Part shown: one piece after another, positions 7,930 through 17,856 of the stretch
How positions within the stretch are numbered: the first letter of the stretch is position 1
Layout: each line of letters begins with the position of its first letter
Assembly: GCF_014218725.1 (NCBI RefSeq)
Contig: NZ_JABBJE010000006.1
Location: forward strand, 1 to 64,000
Reading direction: 5' to 3'
DNA: 64,000 nt
Source: Brevundimonas huaxiensis
GTDB lineage: Bacteria > Pseudomonadota > Alphaproteobacteria > Caulobacterales > Caulobacteraceae
Notes under the pieces: generated by a model
The model's database searches: none
What the model was told of the DNA's origin: nothing
The model's input: only the letters and a program-made list of their open reading frames with translations
Translations under genes and position numbers: made by a program

Positions 7930-8103
7930 TTTCGTCATCCTCCGGGCCGCGCAGCGGAACCGGGGGACCCAGCGGCGCGCGAGAGCGCGACCCTGTCGCG
8001 GACGTGCCTTCCTGCATCGTGCGGCGGAAAGATTTCGCCTGACGGCGCCGCTGGGTCCCCCGGTCTGCGCCGCGAAGACGCGGCTTGCCGGAGGATGACG
8101 AAA
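7930..8103. repeat. MITE-like palindromic element, copy 2
   Basis: This copy has the same terminal 16-bp inverted repeats and the same inner GGGGGACCCAGCGGCGC arms as copy 1 (7354-7535), but an unrelated centre. An extra partial left end (TTTCGTCATCC) lies 28 bases upstream at 7902, which suggests nested insertion or duplication. The element lies between the GIY-YIG start and the clpB stop at 8112. Confidence 0.85.
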
Positions 8104-8111
8104 GGATGGTC

Positions 8112-10700
<2,589 letters not shown>

Positions 10701-10776
10701 GGTGTCGGTCCCCTCGGGAGGCGGATGGATTTCAGCGCACCCTCTGCTAAGCAGCACGCCGTTGAGATCGAGGTGG

Positions 10777-10796
10777 GTGTGACGATCGGGTCACAC
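10777..10796. promoter_or_regulatory. Operator-like dyad between clpB and the LysE gene
   Basis: GTGTGAC and its exact complement GTCACAC are separated by six bases (GATCGG). The dyad lies in the divergent region, 77 bases from the clpB start and 78 bases from the LysE start, and overlaps the possible clpB promoter. It resembles a CRP-type TGTGA/TCACA site, but the inner spacing is eight rather than six, so the binding protein is unknown. Confidence 0.4.
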
Positions 10797-10873
10797 AAGG
10801 GGTCCGCAAGGCGGCTTTCGGGGCTGTCCGTTTCGCCGCCGCGCGCCTAGGCTCGGGCGAACAGGAGCGCGTC

Positions 10874-11515
10874 GTGATCGCCCATTCCGCCTGGCCCGTC
10901 GATCCCGCCGTCGTCGGCCCCTTTCTGATCGCCGTGGGGCTGATCGAGCTGACGCCGGGGCCGAACATGGGCTGGCTGGCGCTGGTCGCCCTAGCGCGGG
11001 GACGGCTGGCCGGGTTCGCGGCGGTAGCGGGGGTGACCCTGGGGCTGGCGGTGTGGATGCTGGCGGCCGCCTATGGGCTGACGGAGGTCTTTTCCGTCTG
11101 GCCGCCGCTGTATCAGGGCCTGCGCTGGGCGGGCGTGCTGTTTCTGCTGTGGCTGGCGTGGGAAGCCTGGCGCGCGCCGACGATCGAGGCGGCGCCCACG
11201 CCGGACGCGCGCTCGCTGCGCGGCCTGTTCGTGCGCGGCCTGATGGGCAATCTGCTGAACCCCAAGGCCGCGGTCTTCTATGTGGCGCTGCTGCCGACCT
11301 TCATGCGGCCCGACTACGGCGCGCCGCTGAGCCAGGCCCTGACGCTGGGGAGCCTGCATCTGGCGGTCGCCGTCCTGGTGCACAGTTTGATCGTGATCGG
11401 TGGCGCGGGCGCGGCGCGGCTGGCGCCCCGGATGCAGGGTCGCGCCCTGCGCATGATGATGGCCGGCGGCCTGGTCGTGGTCGCCGCCTGGCTGGCCTGG
11501 GAGACGCGGACCTGA
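10874..11515 (+). CDS. LysE/RhtB family exporter
   Basis: A GTG start with CAGGAG eight bases upstream opens a 213-residue inner-membrane protein with about six hydrophobic segments. The family signature ELTPGPNM is at 25-32, and GLMGNLLNPKAAVFYVALLP near 120 is the second diagnostic block. Family members export amino acids or homoserine lactones; the substrate here cannot be told. It is divergent from clpB and stands alone. Confidence 0.88.
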   Translation: MIAHSAWPVDPAVVGPFLIAVGLIELTPGPNMGWLALVALARGRLAGFAAVAGVTLGLAVWMLAAAYGLTEVFSVWPPLYQGLRWAGVLFLLWLAWEAWRAPTIEAAPTPDARSLRGLFVRGLMGNLLNPKAAVFYVALLPTFMRPDYGAPLSQALTLGSLHLAVAVLVHSLIVIGGAGAARLAPRMQGRALRMMMAGGLVVVAAWLAWETRT

Positions 11516-11536
11516 GCCCGCGTCCCCGTCAGGCCG

Positions 11537-13828
11537 TCAGCCCCCGGTCGGGCCGGTCGAGAAGTCGAACTGCTCCGGCTGGCGGCGCGGACCGCCGAAG
11601 TTCCAGGTCAGGCCGATGTAGAAGGCCCGCAGCTTGATGTCCTGCTCCGAGCGTTCGCGGAACTGCGGCGTCTCGTAGATGGTCGTAGTGTTGAAGGTGT
11701 TGAACAGGTCCCGTGCGGTGAAGTTGAACGACAGCTGCTCGCTCAGCTTTCTGCGATAGCCCAGATTGACCATGCCGCCGGCCTCGCGCCGGCCCTGCGC
11801 CAACAGGCTGTCGCCCTGCCAGAAGCTGGAGACCTGGACGAAGTCCTTGGCTGTCGGCTGCCAGTTCAGGCTGAGACGGCCGCTGGCCAGGGTCGCTTCG
11901 CGGTCGCCGCCGCCGACGACAGCGCCCGGGTCGATCTCCTGACGGAAGACGTTGACGCTGGCGCTGTAGCGCAGGGTCGGATGCAGACGCCCGTTCGCCG
12001 TCGCCTCCACGCCCAGGTCGCGACGCGAGCCCAGGTTTTCCGGACGGGTCAGGAAGACGCCGCCTCCGATGTCGGAGGCCACGTCGGTGAAGGCCTTGTC
12101 GGTGTTCCGCAGATAGGCGGTGGCCTGATAGAAGCTCTGGCCTTTTCGCATCTGCCACATGGCCTCGAAGCTGTCGGTCTCCTGCGGCTCCAGATCCGGA
12201 TTGCCCGAGCGGACGTTCAGCGGGTCCTGATAGACGACGAAAGGATTCAGCTGGCTGGGCTGGGGCCGCTGGATGCGGCGCGAATAGCTGGCGCGCAGGG
12301 TCTGTTCGGGCGTCAGCTGATACTGGACGTGGGCGGTCGGATAGGCGCGGAAATAGTCCTGGGATGCCGAGGCGCCGCCGGTCAGATCCTTGATCTCGAT
12401 GTCCGCCTGTTCCAGCCGCAGCCCCAGCTGGGCCGACAGCTTCTCGCCCAGCGGCCGCTCATAGGTGGTGTAGAGGGCATGCACCGTCTGGGTCGCTTCG
12501 AAGCGGTTGTTCAGGGCCGGGACCGGCGCCAGGGCCGCCTGCGAGGGACCGCGCAGGAACTCGGCGTCCTGCTCGGGCCGCTGGGCGTTCAGCTCATAGC
12601 CCAGGCGCAGCTTGCCGCCGTCGGACATCGGGCGAGTGTAGGCGCTGGTGAAGCCCCAGGTGACCTGATCGACCTCCGTGTTGGTCCGTTCGTACAGGGC
12701 CGCACCCGCCGGGGTCAGGAAGGTGGTCAGGGTCTGGCTGGTGGTGTCGTTGGCGTTGGAATCGTAGCGCAGCTCGTTGGACCACTCGTGGCCGTCGCCG
12801 TCGAAGCGGCGCAGCACACGCGCCGTGGCGCCCCAGTTGTTGAAGCTGAAATCGGAATCGCCGACCCGACGATAGGCGCTGGTCACCGCGCCGGCGGCGT
12901 TGCGGGTTTCATAAAGGCCGTCGCCCGACCCTGTGCCGTCGAAGGCCACGCCGCGCAGTTCGCCGGTCAGCTGGGTCTTGTCGTCCAGCTTGTATTCGGC
13001 GGTGAAGCGGGCGAAGGCGCCGTTCTGCTCGGACTCGACCGGCTGTTCGACGGTCGTGGTCGAAACCACCGCGCCGGTGACCGGGTCCAGCTGTTCGCGG
13101 ACGCGGTTGAAGGTCAGTTCTGTCGGATCAGAGCGATAGCTGGCGTCGCCCGACAGGGTCAGGCGATCCTTCTGGTACGAGCCGCTGAGGCCCGCGTTCC
13201 AGCGTCCGTTGTCGCCGACGTTGACGCGCAGCGAGCCGGTCGTCTGGGTGCCCGGCTTGGGCGCCGTGGGCTTTGTGATCAGGTTGATGACCCCGCCCGA
13301 ACCCTCGGGGCTATAGGCGGCGGACGGATTGGTCATGACCTCGATGCGGGCGTACTGGCTGGCCGGCAGCTGGATCAGGGCCTGGCCGCGACCGGGACCG
13401 GTCAGGATGCCCGACGGGCGGCCGTCGACCAGGATAGTGACATTGGCGTCGCCGCGAAGCGACACATTGCCCTCCGGGTCCACGTCCACCGACGGCACGT
13501 TGCGCAGCGCGTCGGCCAGACTGCCCGTCGTCGCCTGAAGGTCGTTGGCCAGGCTGTAGCTGACCGAGTCGATCGAGGTGCGCACGTCATTGGCGCGGGC
13601 GTTGACGACCACGTCGCCGACGCTGGCGGGCTGCTGTTGCTGGGCCGGTTCGGCCGTCTGAGTGCGCGGCGCGGGCGTCTGCGCCGTCGTCGCCGGGGTC
13701 TGGGCGGCCGGCTGGCTGGTCGTGGCGGGCGGCGGGGTTTGAGACGGCGTCTGGTTCTGGGCCAGAGCGGCGCCGGGCAGGGCGACGGCGGCCGCACCCA
13801 GCATGAGAACGAGTTTGGAAGAGGTCAT
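11537..13828 (-). CDS. TonB-dependent outer-membrane receptor
   Basis: The 763-residue protein has a signal peptide (cut after ALPGAALA), then an unusual Pro/Thr/Gln/Ala-rich stretch of about 40 residues. The plug domain runs from about 70 to 185 (GDVVVNARANDVR, NVSLRGDANVTILVDGRPS, IEVMTNPSAAYSPEGSGGVINLITK). A 22-strand-type barrel of the outer-membrane beta-barrel (CirA/OMP_b-brl_3) kind follows. It ends in a Gly/Pro-rich tail rather than a terminal aromatic residue, which is atypical. The substrate is unknown. It is divergent from the BCCT transporter. Confidence 0.88.
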   Translation of the reverse strand: MTSSKLVLMLGAAAVALPGAALAQNQTPSQTPPPATTSQPAAQTPATTAQTPAPRTQTAEPAQQQQPASVGDVVVNARANDVRTSIDSVSYSLANDLQATTGSLADALRNVPSVDVDPEGNVSLRGDANVTILVDGRPSGILTGPGRGQALIQLPASQYARIEVMTNPSAAYSPEGSGGVINLITKPTAPKPGTQTTGSLRVNVGDNGRWNAGLSGSYQKDRLTLSGDASYRSDPTELTFNRVREQLDPVTGAVVSTTTVEQPVESEQNGAFARFTAEYKLDDKTQLTGELRGVAFDGTGSGDGLYETRNAAGAVTSAYRRVGDSDFSFNNWGATARVLRRFDGDGHEWSNELRYDSNANDTTSQTLTTFLTPAGAALYERTNTEVDQVTWGFTSAYTRPMSDGGKLRLGYELNAQRPEQDAEFLRGPSQAALAPVPALNNRFEATQTVHALYTTYERPLGEKLSAQLGLRLEQADIEIKDLTGGASASQDYFRAYPTAHVQYQLTPEQTLRASYSRRIQRPQPSQLNPFVVYQDPLNVRSGNPDLEPQETDSFEAMWQMRKGQSFYQATAYLRNTDKAFTDVASDIGGGVFLTRPENLGSRRDLGVEATANGRLHPTLRYSASVNVFRQEIDPGAVVGGGDREATLASGRLSLNWQPTAKDFVQVSSFWQGDSLLAQGRREAGGMVNLGYRRKLSEQLSFNFTARDLFNTFNTTTIYETPQFRERSEQDIKLRAFYIGLTWNFGGPRRQPEQFDFSTGPTGG

Positions 13829-13897
13829 GCCCCGGCGATCCTGAAAGAGTGCGCGGGCGTCTGTTTGCGCCCGTCGATAAGGCTGACTATCGGCGTT

Positions 13898-13914
13898 ACT
13901 TTGAATCGCAAAGT
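13898..13914. promoter_or_regulatory. Operator-like dyad between TonB receptor and BCCT genes
   Basis: ACTTTG and CAAAGT form a perfect inverted repeat around five bases (AATCG). Three further outer positions continue the symmetry with one mismatch (GTTACTTTG against CAAAGTTAC). It lies 70-86 bases upstream of the TonB receptor start and 75-91 bases before the BCCT start, so it could co-regulate a divergent uptake pair. No regulator gene is adjacent. Confidence 0.4.
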
Positions 13915-13988
13915 TACATCTTCTTCATCGAGACGGCGCGGTTGTGGCCAAGCTGGGAACTGTCAGCTTCGCCATACGCTTTGACCCG

Positions 13989-15890
13989 ATGCTGACCACG
14001 AAGATGAACCCCCGCGTGTTCTGGGGCGCGAGCGCCATCATCGCGCTGCTGCTCCTCGTCGCCATCGTCGCGCCGGGAGAATCCGACCGCCTGTTCCAGA
14101 GCGTTCAGGCCTGGGTGATCGACACCTTCGGCTGGCTCTATATCGCCTCGGTCGCCGCCTTCGTGGGGCTGGTGCTGGTGCTGGCGATCGGCCCGACCGG
14201 CGCGCTGAAGCTGGGGCCGGACGACGCCGAGCCAGACTTTCCCTATCTGTCCTGGCTGGCCATGCTGTTCGCCGCCGGCATGGGGATCGGCCTGATGTAT
14301 TTCGGCGTCGCTGAGCCGATCCAGCACTATATCAATCCGCCCGAAGGCGCCGGCCGCACCTTCGACGCCGCGCGTCAGGCCATGGGCATCACCTTCTTCC
14401 ACTATGGGGCGCATGCCTGGTCGATCTATGCGCTGGTGGGCCTCAGCCTGGCCTTCTTCGCGCACCGCAAGGGTCTGCCGCTGACGCTGAGGTCGGGGCT
14501 GTCGCCCTTGCTGGGCAGGCGCGTCAACGGGCGCATCGGCGATGCGGTCGACATCTTCGCCATCTGGGGCACGGCGTTCGGCATCGCCACGTCTCTGGGT
14601 TTCGGCGTGTCGCAGATGAACAGCGGCCTGACCTATCTGCTGGGCATTCCCAACACCGCCTGGGTTCAGGTCGGGCTGATCGTCGTGGTCATGGCGGCGG
14701 CGACCGCCTCGGTCATGAGCGGGGTCGGCAAGGGGGTGCGCCGTCTGTCGGAGCTGAACCTGGTTCTGGCGGTGCTGCTGATGCTGTTCGTGCTGGTGGT
14801 CGGGCCGACCGGCTTTTTGTTCAAGGCATTGGTCCAGAACTTCGGCTTCTATCTCAGCCATTTCGTCGAGCGAACCTTCACCCTCTACGCCTATGAGCCG
14901 CGCGCCTGGATGGCGGACTGGACCCTGTTCTACTGGGCCTGGTGGATCGCCTGGTCGCCGTTCGTGGGGATGTTCATCGCCCGGATCTCGCGCGGGCGAA
15001 CGGTGCGGGAGTTCCTGCTGAACGTTCTGCTGGCGCCGGCCGGCTTCACCTTCCTGTGGATGACCGTTTTCGGCAATACGGCGATCAGCCTGGACATGGG
15101 GCAGGCGGCGGGCGCGATTTCCAACGCCGTCTCGGCCAACCTGTCGACCGCCCTGTTCTACTTCCTGGAGCAGCTGCCGGGCGCAGCCTTTACCTCGGGT
15201 CTGGCCATCCTGCTGGTGGCGGTCTTCTTCGTCACCTCGGCCGATTCCGGCGCCCTGGTGATCGACACCATCGCCTCTGGCGGCGCCGAAGACACGCCGC
15301 GCTGGCAGCGGATTTTTTGGTGCCTGCTGCTGGGCCTGGTCGCCGCGACCCTGTTGCTGGCGGGCGGGCTGGGCGCGCTGCAGGCGGCGACCCTGGCCGC
15401 CGCCCTGCCCTTCGTCCTGATCATGATCCTGCTGTCGATAGGCCTGGTGCGCCAGATGAACGCCGACGTCGCGGGCCGCAGCCTCGAGACCGAAGGCGCG
15501 CCCCTGGCGCAACAGCTGAAACGCATCCTGGCCCCGGCCAGCCGCAACGACATCGACGATGAGATCGAGCGCCACGGCCTGCCCGCGCTGGAAACGGTTC
15601 ACGCCGCCATGGAGGCCGAGGCGGCGGAGTCCGAGATCGGGCGTGACGACGGCGTCGCCTGGCTGACGGTCAAGCAGGGCGAGCGCACCTTCATCTATCG
15701 CCTGGGCGCCCGCTCGCGTCCGCGTCCCGCCGTGACCCAGCGCGAGACGCCCGAAGGCCGCCGCCTGCTGGAATGGCGACTGACCGCCCAGACCGGCCAA
15801 GGCGAACGCCCCCACGACATCACCGGCTTCACCCGCGACCAGATCGTCGCCGACGTGCTGGAAAAGCTGCAACGCTGGCGACTGGCCTAA
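13989..15890 (+). CDS. BCCT family (betaine/choline/carnitine) transporter
   Basis: The 633-residue protein has twelve membrane helices and the BCCT signature GMGIGLMYFGVAEPIQHY near 95 together with LFYWAWWIAWSPFVGMFIARISRGRT near 310. A roughly 120-residue cytoplasmic C-terminal tail places it in the BetT-like group, where the tail senses osmotic state. I prefer the start MLTTKMNPRVFW, which matches the family N-terminus; a GTG at 13944 would add 15 residues. Choline or betaine uptake is inferred; no bet genes are nearby. Confidence 0.9.
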   Translation: MLTTKMNPRVFWGASAIIALLLLVAIVAPGESDRLFQSVQAWVIDTFGWLYIASVAAFVGLVLVLAIGPTGALKLGPDDAEPDFPYLSWLAMLFAAGMGIGLMYFGVAEPIQHYINPPEGAGRTFDAARQAMGITFFHYGAHAWSIYALVGLSLAFFAHRKGLPLTLRSGLSPLLGRRVNGRIGDAVDIFAIWGTAFGIATSLGFGVSQMNSGLTYLLGIPNTAWVQVGLIVVVMAAATASVMSGVGKGVRRLSELNLVLAVLLMLFVLVVGPTGFLFKALVQNFGFYLSHFVERTFTLYAYEPRAWMADWTLFYWAWWIAWSPFVGMFIARISRGRTVREFLLNVLLAPAGFTFLWMTVFGNTAISLDMGQAAGAISNAVSANLSTALFYFLEQLPGAAFTSGLAILLVAVFFVTSADSGALVIDTIASGGAEDTPRWQRIFWCLLLGLVAATLLLAGGLGALQAATLAAALPFVLIMILLSIGLVRQMNADVAGRSLETEGAPLAQQLKRILAPASRNDIDDEIERHGLPALETVHAAMEAEAAESEIGRDDGVAWLTVKQGERTFIYRLGARSRPRPAVTQRETPEGRRLLEWRLTAQTGQGERPHDITGFTRDQIVADVLEKLQRWRLA

Positions 15891-15895
15891 GGACC

Positions 15896-17239
15896 TCAGG
15901 TCCTTGGGATGATGCGCGGCGCGGGCTCGTCCTTCCACCACAGTTGCATGGCGCCGTCCTTGAAGCCGATGCGCAGGACGTCGAGACCCTCGACCGCAAA
16001 CAGGCCGTCTGCGGTCAGCGCTTGCAGCTTGCGCGGCGCGGGCCACAGCGGGTGGCCGGGCCGGGCGACGACCAGGGCGCCGTCCTGCATCGTGACCACG
16101 TAGTTGCGATAGGCGCCGGGCGCGGATTGCAGCAGGGCGGCGTCGGTCACGGGCGGGTTCAGGCGCGCCTCGACCGCAGTCAGGGCCCAGGCGTAGTCCG
16201 TCTTGGCGGCGTCGGACGTCGTCGTCGACAGCAAGCCGCGCAGGGCCTCGGCCTGGGCGGCGTCCAGCGCCTGGACGGAGGAAGTCGGGGTGTCCGGCGC
16301 CACGCCGACGCCCTCCCAGTTGCCGCCGCTGACCGCGTGAACGGGCCGGCCGACCGACAGGCTGAGCATAAAGCCCGGCGCGATGGGGAAGAAGTCATTG
16401 TTGTTGGCGGCGCCCGCCGTCTTGGCTCCCACCAGCCGGCCGAGTTTGAACTGCTGAACGTCATAAGCGAAGGATTCCGCCGCAGAGGCCGAGGCCTGGT
16501 CGATCAGCACATACAGGGGCGTACCGGTCAGTCGCCCGGCGGGCAGATTGTCGAGCGCGCGCGTCTGCACGGGCTCCTGCCCGGCCTTCAGGAAGGTGAT
16601 TTCCAGCGTCCCGGCCTTTAGGAAGTGGCTGACCAGATACTGGACCGCCTCGGACGCTCCGCCGCTATTTCCCCGCAGGTCGATTATGACCGCGTCGCCG
16701 CCCTTCAGGAACCGCATGGCGTCGTCATAGGCGCGGCCCGTTTCGTCCGAGACCCAATAGCAGGCGTCGATCTTCAGATAGCGGACGTTGCCGGGCAGGA
16801 TTTCCAAGGCGCTGAGACCGTGGTTGTCGCGACGGGCGGCGGCGGCGTCGATCTCTGAAAGGGCTTGGGTCGCGTCGGCGCCGGCCGAGGCGGCGGCGAA
16901 GCGATCAGGCGCATATTCCAGATAGACGTGACCGTCCTGGCTGGCGTCGCGCAGGTCGCCGCTGATCAGCCCCGCCAATTCCTTTGGCGAGGACACCTCA
17001 TAGCGCCCGGAGGCCTGGGCGGCGTCGAGCCGGGCGAGGATCGCCGGCGCCCGGTCGGGAAAGACGTAGGAGGACTGAACCGCCTGTCGGATCGCGCTCA
17101 GGACCGCCGCCCGCTGGGCTGCGGACAGTTCGGTTTGGGCGGCGGCCGCGACGGGCTGCCGGGCCTGGGCATGAGCGACGCCTTGGCCGCCCATCAGGGC
17201 GAGCGCCATCGCAGCGGCGGAAAGCAGCTTGGAACGCAT
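15896..17239 (-). CDS. S41 family (tail-specific/IRBP-like) peptidase, exported
   Basis: A cleaved signal peptide (MRSKLLSAAAMALALMGG..AHA) leads into an N-terminal helical domain and the S41 catalytic domain: DAVIIDLRGNSGG near 190 and YVLIDQASASAAESFAYD near 240, with the nucleophilic serine in the ASAAE block and a Lys/Glu pair expected downstream (GAKTAGA). There is no PDZ domain, as in the IRBP/retinoid-binding-like branch. A C-terminal beta-rich region of about 90 residues follows. It is probably co-transcribed with the MarR gene 28 bases upstream. Confidence 0.85.
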   Translation of the reverse strand: MRSKLLSAAAMALALMGGQGVAHAQARQPVAAAAQTELSAAQRAAVLSAIRQAVQSSYVFPDRAPAILARLDAAQASGRYEVSSPKELAGLISGDLRDASQDGHVYLEYAPDRFAAASAGADATQALSEIDAAAARRDNHGLSALEILPGNVRYLKIDACYWVSDETGRAYDDAMRFLKGGDAVIIDLRGNSGGASEAVQYLVSHFLKAGTLEITFLKAGQEPVQTRALDNLPAGRLTGTPLYVLIDQASASAAESFAYDVQQFKLGRLVGAKTAGAANNNDFFPIAPGFMLSLSVGRPVHAVSGGNWEGVGVAPDTPTSSVQALDAAQAEALRGLLSTTTSDAAKTDYAWALTAVEARLNPPVTDAALLQSAPGAYRNYVVTMQDGALVVARPGHPLWPAPRKLQALTADGLFAVEGLDVLRIGFKDGAMQLWWKDEPAPRIIPRT

Positions 17240-17267
17240 GATAGATTCCGTTGGAGAGGTTAAGGGT

Positions 17268-17744
17268 TTAGGGCGCGGACTGCGTTTTTGCAGCCGCCTG
17301 TATGCGTTGGCGGAAGGGTTGATCCGTCAGGGCGGCGATGGCCTCCTTGACCACGCCGGAGAGGGGCGCCGACAGCTCTTGGTCCAGCGTCTCGGCCGCC
17401 TGGTTCACCGCCGACCATTGACGTTGCAGACGCGGGATCATCGCTTCGGTCTTGGCGGTCAGCATCACGATCCGCTCGCGCGCGACGGCGCCGGGCTTCA
17501 GCAGAACCAGCTCGTCTTTGACCATCTGGGTCACGGTTTGGCTGACGGCCGAATGGCTGATGCCGATCTGCTGCGCGATGGTCTTGATCGACTGCCCGCC
17601 GTCGCGCATCAGAACGCGCAGGATCGGCGTGTAGCGGGGACGCCAATGCAGGCCAGAGGCCGCATAGGCCGCCTCGACCTCTCCGTCCAGAAGATCGATC
17701 AGATGGCGCAAGAGCGTTCCGAGGGTGGGCGATGCAGACAACAT
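17268..17744 (-). CDS. MarR-family transcriptional regulator
   Basis: The 158-residue protein has a winged helix centred on QSIKTIAQQIGISHSAVSQTVTQMVKDELV (about 50-80) and a wing with the conserved arginine/aspartate neighbourhood (PGAVARERIVMLT). N- and C-terminal helices form the dimer interface. It begins five bases from a perfect palindrome in the divergent region shared with the beta-lactamase-fold gene, so autoregulation is likely. Signal and targets beyond the neighbouring S41 and hydrolase genes are unknown. Confidence 0.88.
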   Translation of the reverse strand: MLSASPTLGTLLRHLIDLLDGEVEAAYAASGLHWRPRYTPILRVLMRDGGQSIKTIAQQIGISHSAVSQTVTQMVKDELVLLKPGAVARERIVMLTAKTEAMIPRLQRQWSAVNQAAETLDQELSAPLSGVVKEAIAALTDQPFRQRIQAAAKTQSAP

Positions 17745-17748
17745 GAGG

Positions 17749-17772
17749 ACTTATATATATAAGTGCTTATAT
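17749..17772. promoter_or_regulatory. Probable MarR operator
   Basis: A perfect 16-bp palindrome ACTTATATATATAAGT (17749-17764) is extended by a third arm, CTTATAT (17766-17772), which forms a second overlapping inverted repeat with ATATAAG around TG. It starts five bases before the marR ATG and lies 85 bases before the divergent hydrolase start. This AT-rich patch stands out in a high-GC genome and is the expected size and symmetry for a MarR dimer. Confidence 0.65.
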
Positions 17773-17856
17773 TTATCGTCAATCTCCTTTTGTCAGCAGC
17801 GCTTGGCCTTGGGCTGGCGGGGCGCTAGCGTCCGGCGGTCTTCGCTGGAGTTCGCC

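Noticed and set aside
10777..10796. CRP site
   Set aside because: The TGTGA and TCACA halves are eight bases apart, not six, so I list it only as an unassigned dyad.
11981..13984. 667-codon open frame on the plus strand
   Set aside because: It is antisense to a well-supported TonB receptor.
13914..16046. 710-codon open frame on the minus strand
   Set aside because: It is antisense to the BCCT transporter, with an Arg/Gln/Gly-rich composition and no family resemblance.
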